Below are positions 1 through 10,002 of a stretch of 21,469 bases of DNA, one piece after another (the stretch's first letter is position 1; every line of letters begins with the position of its first letter). Origin of the DNA: Glomus cerebriforme (lineage: Eukaryota > Glomeromycota > Glomeromycetes > Glomerales > Glomeraceae); assembly GCA_003550305.1 (NCBI GenBank), contig QKYT01000084.1:212155-233623 (forward strand). The letters run 5' to 3'. The position numbers and the translations under genes were made by a program. Under the pieces are notes generated by a model that was not told the DNA's origin, searched no databases, and saw nothing but the letters and a program-made list of their open reading frames with translations.

Positions 1-46
1 TGGTGTTATCTGTAAAATTCGCCTGGTTTTTACTGGGGATTGTATT

Positions 47-195
47 ATAGTAACTGGACGCGTAGAGTAGTAACTGGACAAGTAGAGTAGTAACTGGACG
101 CGTAGGGTAGTACCTGGACAAGTAGAATAGTAACTGGACAAGTAGAATAGTAACTGGACAAGTAGAATAGTAACTGGACAAGTAGATAGTAACTG
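47..195. repeat. 20-bp tandem repeat, about 7.5 copies
   Basis: Head-to-tail copies of a 20-bp unit, core TAGTAACTGGACAAGTAGAA, begin near the left edge. The copies alternate early between ACGCGTAG and ACAAGTAG variants, while the last four copies are nearly identical. The final copy is shortened (AGTAGATAGTAACTG). It is more GC-rich than the DNA that follows. No coding potential is evident. It may be a minisatellite or part of a transposon end that starts outside the window. Confidence 0.9.
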
Positions 196-659
196 AAAAA
201 TTAGAGCACAGATTTATATGGATTGTTATTTAAATTTAATATTAATTTACTAAAACTTATTTGGCATTGGTTTGATTTTCTATCTGTTTTTTATTAATAA
301 ATTTCTTATTAACTTATTTTTTTTTTGTTTCTTTAGACGATTGGAGATGGATCTTTTTAAAATTGACCTGCTGTAAATTAAAACCTGGTTTCTTATGATA
401 TAGATATTTATTAGAATTTCACTTCACTAAATATCTAAAGTGAGTTTAAACATTTTTTGAGTTGCGAATGGTGTTGACGTCCTCGTCGTGCAACTTGGGT
501 GTTGATATTAATTAATACTTATTAATATTAATAGCGAACAAACACCAACTTTTTAATTTATTTAGCTAGTTAATTTAATTAATTTATCTGATAATGATTG
601 GTTAATAAAAACTATTTAAGAAATTCCTTCTCTCTCTTTGTTCTAACTAAATAACAAAT
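196..659. other. AT-rich intergenic DNA, no gene seen
   Basis: No open frame of useful length was found. Around 469-520 there is a more GC-rich island (GACGTCCTCGTCG) inside a weak inverted repeat, followed by TATTAATTAATA-type palindromic AT sequence. The stretch directly upstream of 660 is pyrimidine-rich (TTCCTTCTCTCTCTTTG), as often seen near fungal transcription starts, and may belong to the broken gene that follows. Confidence 0.5.
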
Positions 660-1137
660 ATGGCTCAACAACCGAACTTACTAGTTAATACTTGAGGCCA
701 TTCCACCACCATTCGAAATATTTGACAANCAGNACTAATGGTACGCAGACTNCGAACCGCAAGTGGTTAGTCTCATAATACCTGATGACATTCTCCATCA
801 GATTTAGTTAAAAAATATATTTNTATTTTTTTCGTATTTTGCAGATTCACTTTGGACGCTGAGCTCAGCACGTGGGACGAACATCATTATACGTTATTTA
901 TAACACGTAGTGTGTATCATTTGAAGGTTCTTTACATATCCGAAATAATTGATAATTTACTTTTAATATTTTACAGGTGCTCAAGCAGCCCCTAAGCGAT
1001 TTATGCAAGCTTTTGGAAAGGAAGAAATTGCCAATGGTGCAATCAATCAAACGATAAACAATGCACGCGCCGGAAACGGTGCTATCAATCAAACAATAAA
1101 TCAAGTGATAAACAATGCGTCCATTCCTAAATCCTAA
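660..1137 (+). pseudogene. broken multi-exon gene of unknown function
   Basis: The reading path begins ATG at 660 (MAQQPNLLVNT), then shifts frame at about 693 to continue as EAIPPPFEIFD, and meets an in-frame stop near 736 in a patch with three N bases. A further segment reads PQVVSLIIPDDILHQI. An acceptor TTTTGCAG at about 844 opens FTLDAELSTWDEHHYTLFIT. A donor GTAGTG at about 905 and acceptor TTTTACAG ending at 976 join in frame to AQAAPKRFMQAFGKEEIANG, ending TAA at 1135-1137. The last exon holds two near copies of NGAINQTIN. Splice sites and frame agree in the 3' half; the 5' half is disrupted by mutation or by sequencing ambiguity. The family is not recognised; a decayed transposon gene is possible. 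Confidence 0.4.
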
Positions 1138-1140
1138 TGG

Positions 1141-2029
1141 CATTATTTTTAAATTTTTAATTTTGAATGGCTATTATTATTATTTTTTAAATATTCCTGA
1201 CTAACTTTTTTTGTAGTTATCGAGCTAGTAATATTTTTAATAAAATTTTNTTAGCATACTTTTATTATACTAATTATGATATAAACAAAGAATAAAGAAT
1301 AAATTGTACTAATATATTTTATTTTAATTGTATAGCAAATAATAAAAATTTTTTAATATAATGGAAATTATGTTCTATTTTCTGCAATTTATTTCATAAT
1401 AAATTAAATCTTATATAAAAAAAATAACGATGAAATAAAAGGGTTGCAAAATAGTTTATAAGTTTGAAAATCGAACACATTAGAATTGGCTACGATCTAT
1501 CGATTTTTATTATATAAAGTAATGTTTAATCCTTTAAAATCAATTAAAAATGATAAACTGAATTGAAACATTTGATTAGCTACAACAAATACAAGGAATG
1601 GGAAATTAAATTATGAATTTTCAAGATTTCTGCTAGTGTCAAATGTAAAGATATATTATCATTTATTTTGATAATTTTAAGTGAAAGAACTTATTTAGTG
1701 ATTTATTTTTTTTCGAGATGATGCATTCTCACATTAAACATTAATTGACGTTTATCTCTCATTCTCGCATTACTATGCTAATTTATTAACACTGCAGGAA
1801 AGAGAGTTGGAAATATTTTATGTAGTATATCCTTTAGCTTATTGCTTAAGTGTTTTGCAAGCTTTATTGGATATGTATGATAGAACCGTTTCCTAGTATT
1901 AATCACAAAATTCCGATGAAAAATTACAATGGATTAAGTATATAATGTATTTATATATATTTAAAATTAAAATTATTAATTATTTCTATATCATCATCAT
2001 TTATATGTTTCTTATATTATCATTAACAA
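1141..2029. other. AT-rich intergenic DNA, no gene seen
   Basis: Very AT-rich sequence with several AATAAA-type words after 1230 (for example AAAGAATAAAGAATAAA near 1288), which could serve as 3' processing signals for the broken gene ending at 1137. One N lies at 1250. No convincing open frame, RNA gene or repeat was seen. Confidence 0.5.
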
Positions 2030-2203
2030 TAATTGAAGAAAGTGATTTTTCTGGAAGTAATTTTGGTAGCTTACTGTAGAAATTATATAATAATATTTCA
2101 TAAATATTTTATATGAAAATTTTGCCAATGTATCCAATACCTCTTTTTCATTCAAAAATTTACCTCCACACAATATTTCAATACTTTCTAAATATTGATA
2201 CTA
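2030..2203 (-). pseudogene. fragment of an F-box/LRR-like gene
   Basis: Read on the minus strand from about 2203, the frame gives QYLESIEILCGGKFLNEKEV and on to LDTLAKFS. This matches the C-terminal part of the intact F-box protein at 19751-21220, which reads QYLESIKIWCGKRFLNEKEV and on to LKTVVKYSP. The relic then loses frame; in the next frame LPKLLPEKSL aligns with LLPKDLESFF. A stop codon lies just before the matched part, and no F-box or upstream half is present. It is therefore a small decayed copy of the same family, kept at nucleotide level in words such as CAATATTTAGAAAGTATT. Confidence 0.75.
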
Positions 2204-2304
2204 GATTTTCATTTAATCTATCCTTTATTTATCAAGTCTGATCTGAAAAATAAATCAAAATATAATTTACACTATTGTACTGTAATTATCATCGTTAAAA
2301 ATAC

Positions 2305-2830
2305 ATGAATCAGGGTTTTTGTGATTTTTGTGCAACAAAAATGATCATTTATATAAATTTATATTTATCCAAATATCTGAAGTCTATTATATCAACATCA
2401 ACACGCGAAAATTTATTTATAATGCAAAAAACGCGTTCTTATGAAATTGAACATATAAAATATACGTACTGTGCTAAAGATTTATCAGAAACAACTTGTA
2501 ATAAAGCCAGACAAAAAAAACCAGAACTATGGAAGTGAAATTTTGTAAAAATTACTCCTATCTAATAGTGATGAAACTTACATGAAGAGTGTATATAATA
2601 AATCTTTTAATTATTCATTATGTTCTTCATGTAAAACTTATCACAAAAAAAAAAAAGTATTGATCAAGAATAATCATCTGCAAATTCTTTACCTTCTTTT
2701 ATGACAAATTCTGTACCTACAACACCTTTTATTACAATTAATGTCCGCCAATTTCTGAAATAGAACCTTTACTTCTGTATCCTCTTTAAACTTCCGAAGC
2801 TGAATTTAAATTATCCACTGGGAAATCTCA
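2305..2830 (+). pseudogene. decayed gene with cysteine-pair motifs
   Basis: An ATG at 2305 opens 77 codons that begin MNQGFCDFCATKM and end KARQKKPELWK at a TGA (2536-2538). Reading resumes in another frame at about 2549 as KLLLSNSDETYMKSVYNKSF, then NYSLCSSCKTYHKKKK, to a TAA near 2672. Past that stop the same frame gives SSANSLPSFMTNSVPTTPF and another stop near 2761. The CxxC pairs (CDFC, CSSC) suggest an ancestral zinc-binding protein, but the family is not recognised. The frameshift near 2536-2550 and the later stops mark it as a pseudogene, or as a gene with sequencing errors. The first 77 codons could still be expressed. Confidence 0.5.
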
Positions 2831-3069
2831 TAAATCACGAGAAACGAGCGTTCCAAAAAGGAGTTTCTTTTTTTTTTGATAAAAAAGGGTAAACAAATAG
2901 GGAGGTTAGTGTAATGTAGTATTATTGATCATTGATTTTGAATTCAAAACAAATCTAAAATTTGATGAATTAATTTTTAATATTAAATAATGAAATATGA
3001 AAATAAAATATTTTTAACTTGACAATTTCGAGTTAAGTACAATTAGGACAATTACAATAATTTTAGGCA

Positions 3070-3269
3070 CAATTTATGCAATAGTTTTATTTTTTTGACA
3101 AATATTAAAAGAAATATTACAAAAAAATCATTTATCTAATATAGTAATATTTAAAATAATACTTTAACNCAATTTATGCAATAGTTTTATTTTTTTGACA
3201 AATATTAAAAGAAATATTACAAAAAAATCATTTATCTAATATAGTAATATTTAAAATAATACTTTAACC
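3070..3269. repeat. exact 100-bp tandem duplication
   Basis: The 99 bases 3070-3168 recur without a difference at 3170-3268, separated only by the N at 3169. The unit is AT-rich non-coding sequence beginning CAATTTATGCAATAG. Perfect identity in otherwise decayed DNA, with an N exactly at the junction, suggests either a very recent duplication or an assembly artefact where two contig ends with overlapping sequence were joined. Confidence 0.95.
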
Positions 3270-3538
3270 GAGTATTATTATTAACTAACTTATCTGTTCT
3301 GGAAATCAGATTGGATAAAAAACTCCTTGCTTAATAAATTAAACTACATAAAAAAAATAAATTTTATTTAAACAATATATAATAGATTATTCTATACTGA
3401 TTTGTTGTATCTTGGCAAAATTCTTATAGTTAAAACAGTAAATTACAGTTATAATAAATTATTTTCAAATGGTTACGCCACAAAATTTTTTAATAATTCG
3501 AATAAATTATTTGTATTGTTTTTTTTACTTCAATTAAA
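3270..3538. other. AT-rich spacer, nothing seen
   Basis: Continuous AT-rich DNA between the 100-bp duplication and the fold-back element. No open frame, RNA gene or structured repeat was seen. Confidence 0.5.
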
Positions 3539-3548
3539 ATTTTTTTTT

Positions 3549-3680
3549 GAAAATTGCTAAATATCACCGCACCAGCATCGTGGAATTTTGGGCTGAATTA
3601 AAAATGGAATGAACTTTGCCCAAAATTCTATTCTAATGCTGGTGCAGTGATCATCACCTGCGGTGACATTTAGCAATACC
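3549..3680. mobile_element. fold-back/MITE-like element
   Basis: The left arm (3553-3593) runs from ATTGCTAAAT through CACCGCACCAGCA to GAATTTTGGGC. The right arm (3618-3677) is its reverse complement, with the same landmarks plus about 16-20 extra bases in the middle. The arms are separated by 24 bp. Both sides are flanked by the same 10-mer, A followed by nine T (3539-3548 and 3681-3690), which could be a target-site duplication or chance poly-T in AT-rich DNA. The element is non-coding and GC-richer than its surroundings, as expected for a non-autonomous DNA transposon. The family is not recognised. Confidence 0.7.
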
Positions 3681-3690
3681 ATTTTTTTTT

Positions 3691-4900
3691 CGAATTTCTG
3701 CATAATTTTTTTTTTTAGTAAATGTTTTTATATTTTCTCATTTCCTAAAAGAAAAAATTTTCGATTATAATCATTAAGATTACTTTTTTCCTTCCAATTC
3801 TTCCTTTATTTTTGAAATTCCGGTTGTAGTAAATATGTTCGTGCTTTGTACCAATTCTTAAGTCCAAAGCGAAAACATCGATCACGTGATTACAAACATT
3901 TATGCCTGATTATTATGTCGTGTAATATCAAGAGCCAATCACGTATCGACAAATCAATTGAGCGGAGAATCTTTCTTTAATAGATTTAGACTACTTCAAA
4001 AAGATTAATTGATGTGAAAATAAATTTAGAGTTATAAAATTATTTTATGTTATGGTAATAAAATTATTTTATTTAATTTAAATTTGATCAACAAGCCTGG
4101 GATTTTTGCTGGATCTGATTTTCTACCCTGGCATTACATACTGTATATTATGCAGATTATGGAATTATAATTAAAATTATTATTAATTAAACATTTAAAA
4201 AGACTTTTTTTTTTTTTTTTTTACATAGATAACAGTTTAAATCTATCTTCCTCTCAATATTAAGGGTGAATTAAATCATGTGATTGAACTTGAGAAATGA
4301 GGCATTGTGGCATTGTCAACAAAATTAGCCCCAAGTGTTGACAGGTTAGTTCCTGTTGTCTCCTATTGCTATTTGTCAACTAGAAACCAATTTCCCGTAT
4401 TTGGGGTATGGCTAAAGCAGAGGCAATCGAAACTGACCACAAATGATTTAGTCGATAAGTTCACAGGGTTGTTTCAGGTGGCCCCTTGAAGAGGACGTTC
4501 CAACAATCTCAATTTTCATTGACTGAAAATCAAGACTGTAAGACTATAGATGCACCCAACTACCCCACCTTCTGATGTATACAGGAGAAAGTACAAATTT
4601 AATGTGGTACTGTTCGTAATGCTTATAGAATTTATGCCATAATGCGTAATGTTTACCACAAATACCAATGCCATTACACCTAGCATGTTTTACTAATTGT
4701 GTTCGGTCATGAACAAATATCTATTAATGGACATTTCTATGAAATTCTATGCAAATTCTTTCTCTAAAACTCTAAAGAGTAATGAATTTCAAAGAAATCT
4801 AAATCAAAAATAAGAGTCCTCATTCATTGACAAGTGTGCTTCTTGTAAACAATAATCTCATCAATAACAGGGAAAAACACAACAAAAGACAACAAAATAA
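3691..4900. other. intergenic DNA, possible transposon debris
   Basis: 3691-4250 is AT-rich, with a palindromic CACGTG (in GATCACGTGAT, near 3881) and a poly-T run at about 4207-4222. From about 4280 to 4600 base composition becomes more balanced and reads like old inserted sequence (GGCATTGT repeated at 4301 and 4309; GTCAACA and TGTTGAC words). Only short frames lacking an ATG are open. No gene is supported and no transposon ends were identified. Confidence 0.4.
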
Positions 4901-4909
4901 GCAATAGGA

Positions 4910-4973
4910 AATAACAGGAGGCTACAGGACGAACCTGTTATTAACTCTCAAGAGAAGGGCTCATAAAGAGCCC
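4910..4973. repeat. two adjacent short hairpins
   Basis: AATAACAGG (4910-4918) pairs with CCTGTTATT (4934-4942), 9 bp with a 15-base loop. GGGCTC (4957-4962) pairs with GAGCCC (4968-4973), 6 bp with a 5-base loop. The surrounding 4850-5100 stretch is GC-richer than its flanks, and in minus orientation shares short words (GTGCTTAT, AGGTTAGTCTA, GGGCTC) with the retrotransposed element at 14598-15060. It may be a related, older insertion. Confidence 0.45.
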
Positions 4974-5142
4974 TAACTAACCTCATAGCTCATAGACTAA
5001 CCTAGTAGACAATGGGATAAGCACAATAAGAGATTACAGTAGACAGCAGGGATATTGCTGTTATTCCTTTATAGGAGGGTTATCAGTGCCCTTCCTCCTT
5101 CTGTATGCATCTCTGAACTTGTGAAGTCAACACGAAATTTCT

Positions 5143-5378
5143 GCACAACTTTAATTTGTGAGCCAACTAGCATAATTTTTCACAACTTTAGATAGTGAGA
5201 AACATCTCTCTCCTCATCTCCTCTGACGCATCAAAGTTGTGAAGAAAAATAAAAATTTATGCACAACTTAAGTTGTGAAGAAAAAAACATATTTTGCGCA
5301 CAACTTTAAGTTGTAAAGAAACCAGTTTTCACTCACAATACAAGTAGGTTTCGTAATATATATGTTATGAAACCTACT
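5143..5378. repeat. cluster of AAGTTGTG palindromes and a hairpin
   Basis: At least five copies of a module built on CACAACTTTAAGTTGTG occur at about 5143-5162, 5181-5201, 5232-5250, 5261-5284 and 5298-5321. The 5262-5277 copy is a perfect 16-bp palindrome, CACAACTTAAGTTGTG. Several copies are followed by AAGAAAA. The cluster ends in a separate 14-bp-stem hairpin: AGTAGGTTTCGTAA (5343-5356) against TTATGAAACCTACT (5365-5378), with one mismatch. No gene is close by. It could be transposon end sequence or clustered protein-binding sites. Confidence 0.75.
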
Positions 5379-6000
5379 GAAACTTACAAAGTTTAAAGGT
5401 TATTATAATTTATTTTAAACGTTTTAATAATAAACTGATACTTCTTTACTGTTCATTTCAGTATAGATACATCTAAAGCATCGATATAAATAACAGAGAA
5501 CTCACGGAAACTTTATTATTTTATTTTTATTTTATTACCCTAATACTGTATTTAGCCCCTCCAAAGACGGATGCCTCGCCTATTTTTATGGGTTTAATAT
5601 GCACGGCCTAGCCCGAAAAGTGAACTGAAGAAAAAACCGAATAAATTTTTTAAGTGATTTGGATTCATCTTTGAATACAAAAAAACTAGTTTCATTTAGG
5701 ATAACAAGTAATAATTTTTCTGAAAGTGATTTAACTCCTTTTAGCAAATGAGTTGCGCATGGAAACTTGACCAAAAGAGATCAACTGGCTTTTGTCTACG
5801 CTACTCAAATTCTATCATACGAAGTATATGCTGAAATTCTCGCTGTTAACTAATTTAAGTGCCCTGGGAATTTAATAATTACCTGGCGCAAGGTGCCGAG
5901 TATAAACTTGCTGTATTCGCTATAATAAGCAATGTAGTAAATACTGGACTATATACTAATAAAAATAACGTGAAATAATAATTATTTTGTAATTCAAACC
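5379..6000. other. intergenic DNA, no supported gene
   Basis: The stretch 5530-5620 is more GC-rich (GCCCCTCCAAAGACGGATGCCTCGCC; ACGGCCTAGCCCG) than its surroundings. A 62-codon minus-strand frame at 5586-5774 (MVKFPCATHLLKGVK...) overlaps it. That frame is isolated, has no recognised domain and ends inside the GC-rich island, so it may be repeat-derived. Nothing else was seen. Confidence 0.35.
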
Positions 6001-6237
6001 ATGAAAGCTACCGAATATTCGAACAACTTTCTATATTATGATAATGGTTATATGGTGGTTATATTCGTAATATTTAAAGATTTTGTTCCGAAGCATTCGG
6101 AAAGTCTATTGTGTAAATTGGAACAACTCATAAGTATTTTAATTAAAGAATTACAAGAGGTAATATCTTTAGGTTGTAACAAGTGGTACACAGAATTACA
6201 CAAAACATTTCTAGCGAATTTGCTTTTGAACGTTTGA
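6001..6237 (+). CDS. hypothetical small protein, 78 aa
   Basis: An ATG-started frame of 78 codons. The C-terminal half (KHSESLLCKLEQLISILIKE onward) looks like an amphipathic helical protein segment. The N-terminal half contains a short hydrophobic stretch (MVVIFVIF). An AATAAA-type signal (AAAATAAAATATTG) lies about 25 bases after the stop. No family is recognised and no partner exons were found, so this may be a gene remnant or a chance frame in AT-rich DNA. Confidence 0.2.
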   Translation: MKATEYSNNFLYYDNGYMVVIFVIFKDFVPKHSESLLCKLEQLISILIKELQEVISLGCNKWYTELHKTFLANLLLNV

Positions 6238-7064
6238 TTTTAAACCTATTTTATTGTCAAAAATAAAATATTGTAACTTTAAATACTATGTAACTAAATC
6301 ACTTTAACAATGTCGAAGTTTATTATGGAATTGCCACATCAAAATTTGAAGTTGAATCTGAGTGGATTATTATTATTTTACCTTATAAAAAGATATTCTT
6401 GGCACTCTCACTTTCCACTGGTTGATGAAAGTGTTTTAACATAACGGATATTTATTTATAATATCATCAGTTTTTGTTTATTTTCTTTTAAAGAAATTTC
6501 CTTGTGTTTTGAATTTTACAAGATCATAAATTTTTAAAAAAATATAACCGCTTTAATTTTATAATTCGCGTTGCATAAATGTTTTGATAGGCGGTTTTTA
6601 TTAAACTTAAAGATCAAACTATTCATAAATTTTTAAATATTTTAATGATTTACATCTAAAGGTAAAAAAACAACAAACGGAATAAAGTGTATATTTTGCG
6701 ATTTTGCAATATAGAAATTGAAATTGTTAAAATTTTTATTTACATTATTCTGCTTTAGTTAACGACTAATTACACAATCATTACGTTTATTGATGTAAAT
6801 TCATGTTTCACGTTTACATGAACACTTGATTGGCACAAAAAAATGTTTTTATTATCCGTTCCCCCAAGAAAATTTTTTTCACAAATATAAAGAAATAAAT
6901 TATTGTAATCAGAAACCTTAAAAACCAAAATCAATTCTTCTCCCGCACTCATCAAGAAAGTAATCTGATTAATAATTTAAGTTTTTTTTTCCAGAAATTA
7001 AATATGTTGTGAGATTTCAGGCATTTGATTGGATAGATTGATAAACTATCATACGAACTTGATT
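6238..7064. other. intergenic DNA downstream of gene A
   Basis: AT-rich sequence that includes the 3' flank of the minus-strand gene ending at 7065. Short open frames exist (about 44 codons from ATG 6310; 61 codons on the minus strand at 6770-6955), but neither has a recognisable domain or splice context. No clear poly(A) signal can be assigned to gene A. Confidence 0.4.
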
Positions 7065-9927
7065 TTATACACGTTTTCTCTTCTTTAAATTCTTTAAACG
7101 ATCTTTGGCTTCCTGTAATCCGTTTTTAGCGGATTGTTCATACCAATAAACCGCTTGTGTAATGTCCTCTTCAATTCCATATCCTTCTTCATACGTAAAA
7201 CCAAGATTATATTGGGCTATATTATTTCCTAAATTCGACGCCTTTTGAAATAATTCGAATGCCTTTTGCTTATCAATCATAGTTCCAATTCCCTGTTGAT
7301 AATAATATCCTAAATAACTCATTGCTTCTGGACATTCTTTTTCGGCTAATTTGATAAATAATTCAAAGGCTTTGTTGTAGTCCTTATCAACTCCTTCACC
7401 ATTCGCATACATTTGCGCAAGGTTGTATTGAGCTACATCATATCCTAAATCTGCGGCCATTTGATATAATTTTAATGCTTTTTGCTTATTTATACTTACT
7501 CCAATTCCATCTCGATAACAGGTTCCTAAAACATTCATTCCGAATTTACTCCCTAAATTTGTTGACTTTAAATATAATTCGAATGCCTTTCGCACGTCAA
7601 TATTAGTTCCAATTCCATGTTGATAACAATATCCCAGAGAATATATTACATCCGGATAATCATCTTCTGCTAATTCTACTAATTCGTTATACAACTTAAA
7701 AGCCTTGTTATGATCTTTATCAACACCATTCCCCTCTTCATAACATTGTCCAAGATTATATTTGGCTATTCTATGTCCTAATTCACTAGCCTTTTGATAT
7801 AAACTAAATGCTTTTTCCTTATCAACACTAGTCCCAATTCCATAATCGTAACAATAACCTAAATTATTTATTCCAGACGAGTCTTCTAATTCTGCAGCTT
7901 TTTGGTATAACTCAAACGCCCTTTGTTTATCAACACTAGCTCCGATCCCATTTTCGTAACAATGTCCTAGATAATTCATTCCGGATGCATTTCTTAGTTC
8001 AACAGCCTTTTGATATAATTCAAATGCCTTTTGTTCATCAACACTGGTTCCAATTCCTAAATGATTAAATTTTCCAAGTAAAACAATAGCATTTGAATTA
8101 TCTTGATTATTGACTAACCAATTATAAATTTCTTGTAAAGTTACATTATATTCATTAAGACAATTATTAATACATTGTTTTTCTTCACTTTCCTTTACTT
8201 TGTTAAGAAGTTTAATTGTTTTATCAACTACATTATTCATATCAACAGTCATATCACCAACCGTGTCATCGCTCAAGTTTTCGACCATGTCATCATCCAT
8301 TGCATCAAATTCATTTATAGTTTGATCACTTAATGCTATTTCTTTTTCTGTATTTAAATCTTCATTAATTACCTCTGTATTCGCATTATTAAAAGTCTGT
8401 GATGTATCAATATTTTTAGTATATGAGCTTTCGTCTTGTACATTATTAACTTTTGGATTCGTCTTGTTAAAAGTCTGAGATGACTCTTCATATAATAATG
8501 AATTATTGATACTATTTTTTGTATATAAACCTTCATCTAATGTGATATTAATTTTTGTATTCATCTTATTAAAAGTCCGAGACGATTCTTCTCCCAATGG
8601 ATTATCGATAATATTTTCGCGGGAGTCTTTAATTTTCTTCATATTAAACTGGTTTTCATTATTTTTCGTAATAATTGCATCTAATCTGAAAACTACATCC
8701 TTCATTTCTGGACGATTATTTGGTTCACTGTTCCAACAATCTAAAAAATATAATTAATTTTTTGATCAATTAAAACAATATCATTTATTGAAATTGAATT
8801 AAAAATATATATATATATATATTTTTTACCGGTATAGATTTTTATATAATCTTCAGGTGTGTTTGGAATAGGTATCTCTCTACGATGATTTAAAATTTCC
8901 ACACCCAAAGCAAAATCATATGGTTCGTTATGAAAAGGAAGACGACCACTAGATATTTCCCATAGTAACACGCCAACGCTGTAAACATCACTCTTTTCAT
9001 TTAACGAGTTTCCTCTACTAAAACTTATGGGGTCAATGTAAGGAATTACTCCAAATAATTTGAATCTAGGATTAGATGCTTCCATAATTCTTTTTGAGAA
9101 TCCAAGATCGGCTAATTTGATAGTATTTTGATGAACTAATATATTGCCAGAATGCTATTAATAAATATATTAATAAATTGCGTAAGATATATTACTCATA
9201 ATATTCGTAATAACAGTAATAACAACATAATCGCAACGAAATGAATTACCAAATCTCGATGCACGATTCCTTCATCATGCAAATATGATACAGCATAAGC
9301 TAATTGAAATGCCATATTAAATTTATCATTCCAAGTCAGATTTTCAAAATTTTTTGCTAAATAATTTTGGAGGGTACCACTATCGGCATATTCCATTACA
9401 ATAAACCATTTTTTAGGATCGTTCTGATTGTCTTGTTAAAAAGAAACAAAAAAAAAAAAAAAAAAAATCGAATTGTACATTATAAAGTTAAATTATATTA
9501 TTATAAAACAATCAGCATTATTTTTGCATACCACCCATTACAATCCCATAAAAGCGAATAATATTCTCGTGAATATTTACTTCACGCTGTAGTTTAATCT
9601 AGATCATAAGAATAAATTATATATATTTTTAAAAAAAATTAGAAACGTATTGTATATATATATATATATATACATAATTACATTATGACTAAAATACGTA
9701 TTTACCTCGTCAATAATTTCTTTCGCTGTTATATTGTTGAGATTAAAAAACGATTTCAGTGCCAAATATTTATGAAAATTTTTCCAATTCGCACGATAGA
9801 CAGTTCCAAAGCTACCAGAACCAATTTCTTTAATGTTATTAAGATCTTCATATTTATAACGTTTAATAAGGTTAGCTTGTTCGATCCAATTAATCCATTC
9901 GTTTAAATTGTTAGTAGTAGCTTGCAT
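7065..9927 (-). CDS. protein kinase-Sel1 repeat protein (gene A), 823 aa
   Basis: Five coding exons read on the minus strand: 9927-9706, 9598-9532, 9431-9250, 9154-8830 and 8740-7065, with all introns GT..AG, giving 823 residues. The start MQAT at 9927 matches the aligned starts of the two sister genes; the frame is open upstream to an ATG at 10002. The kinase domain covers about residues 30-290: glycine loop GSGSFG 36-41, ALK lysine K58, helix-C glutamate probably E74, HRDL 154-157 followed by HSGN (N161), DLG in place of DFG at 173-175, SDVYSVGVLLWE, and CW..EPNNRP in exon 5. A linker (about 290-479) holds a threefold EESSxTFNK repeat. About nine Sel1 repeats of 36 residues follow (480-812), then a basic tail KKRKRV. 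Kinases of this tyrosine-kinase-like type phosphorylate Ser/Thr/Tyr; Sel1 arrays are protein-binding scaffolds. Activity is likely, but the substrate is unknown. Confidence 0.88.
8805..8822. repeat. (AT)n microsatellite in intron 4 of gene A
   Basis: A run of AT dinucleotides near the 5' splice site of intron 4 (8741-8829, read on the minus strand). A second (TA)n run at about 9652-9672 and a poly-A run at about 9448-9467 (plus strand) lie in introns 1 and 2 of the same gene. They are intronic simple repeats with no evident function. Confidence 0.85.
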
Positions 9928-10002
9928 GTTGTTGTTATATGGTGTGAGAAACAAAGAAATTAAGTTGTTATTTTTTAATTTTTTTTTTAAAAAAATCTTC
10001 AA

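Noticed and set aside
1..195. CRISPR-like array
   Set aside because: The 20-bp units are directly abutting with no unique spacers, and the gene content is eukaryotic.
898..1143. 81-codon minus-strand frame
   Set aside because: It is antisense to the spliced exon ending at 1137, whose plus-strand frame has matching splice sites and a protein repeat.
4307..4489. 60-codon plus-strand frame
   Set aside because: It starts with GTG, not ATG, has no recognisable domain and no splice context; fungal genes do not normally start at GTG.
8506..8757. plus-strand frame opposite gene A exon 5
   Set aside because: A shadow of the minus-strand kinase-Sel1 exon; hydrophobic composition comes from reading the complement.
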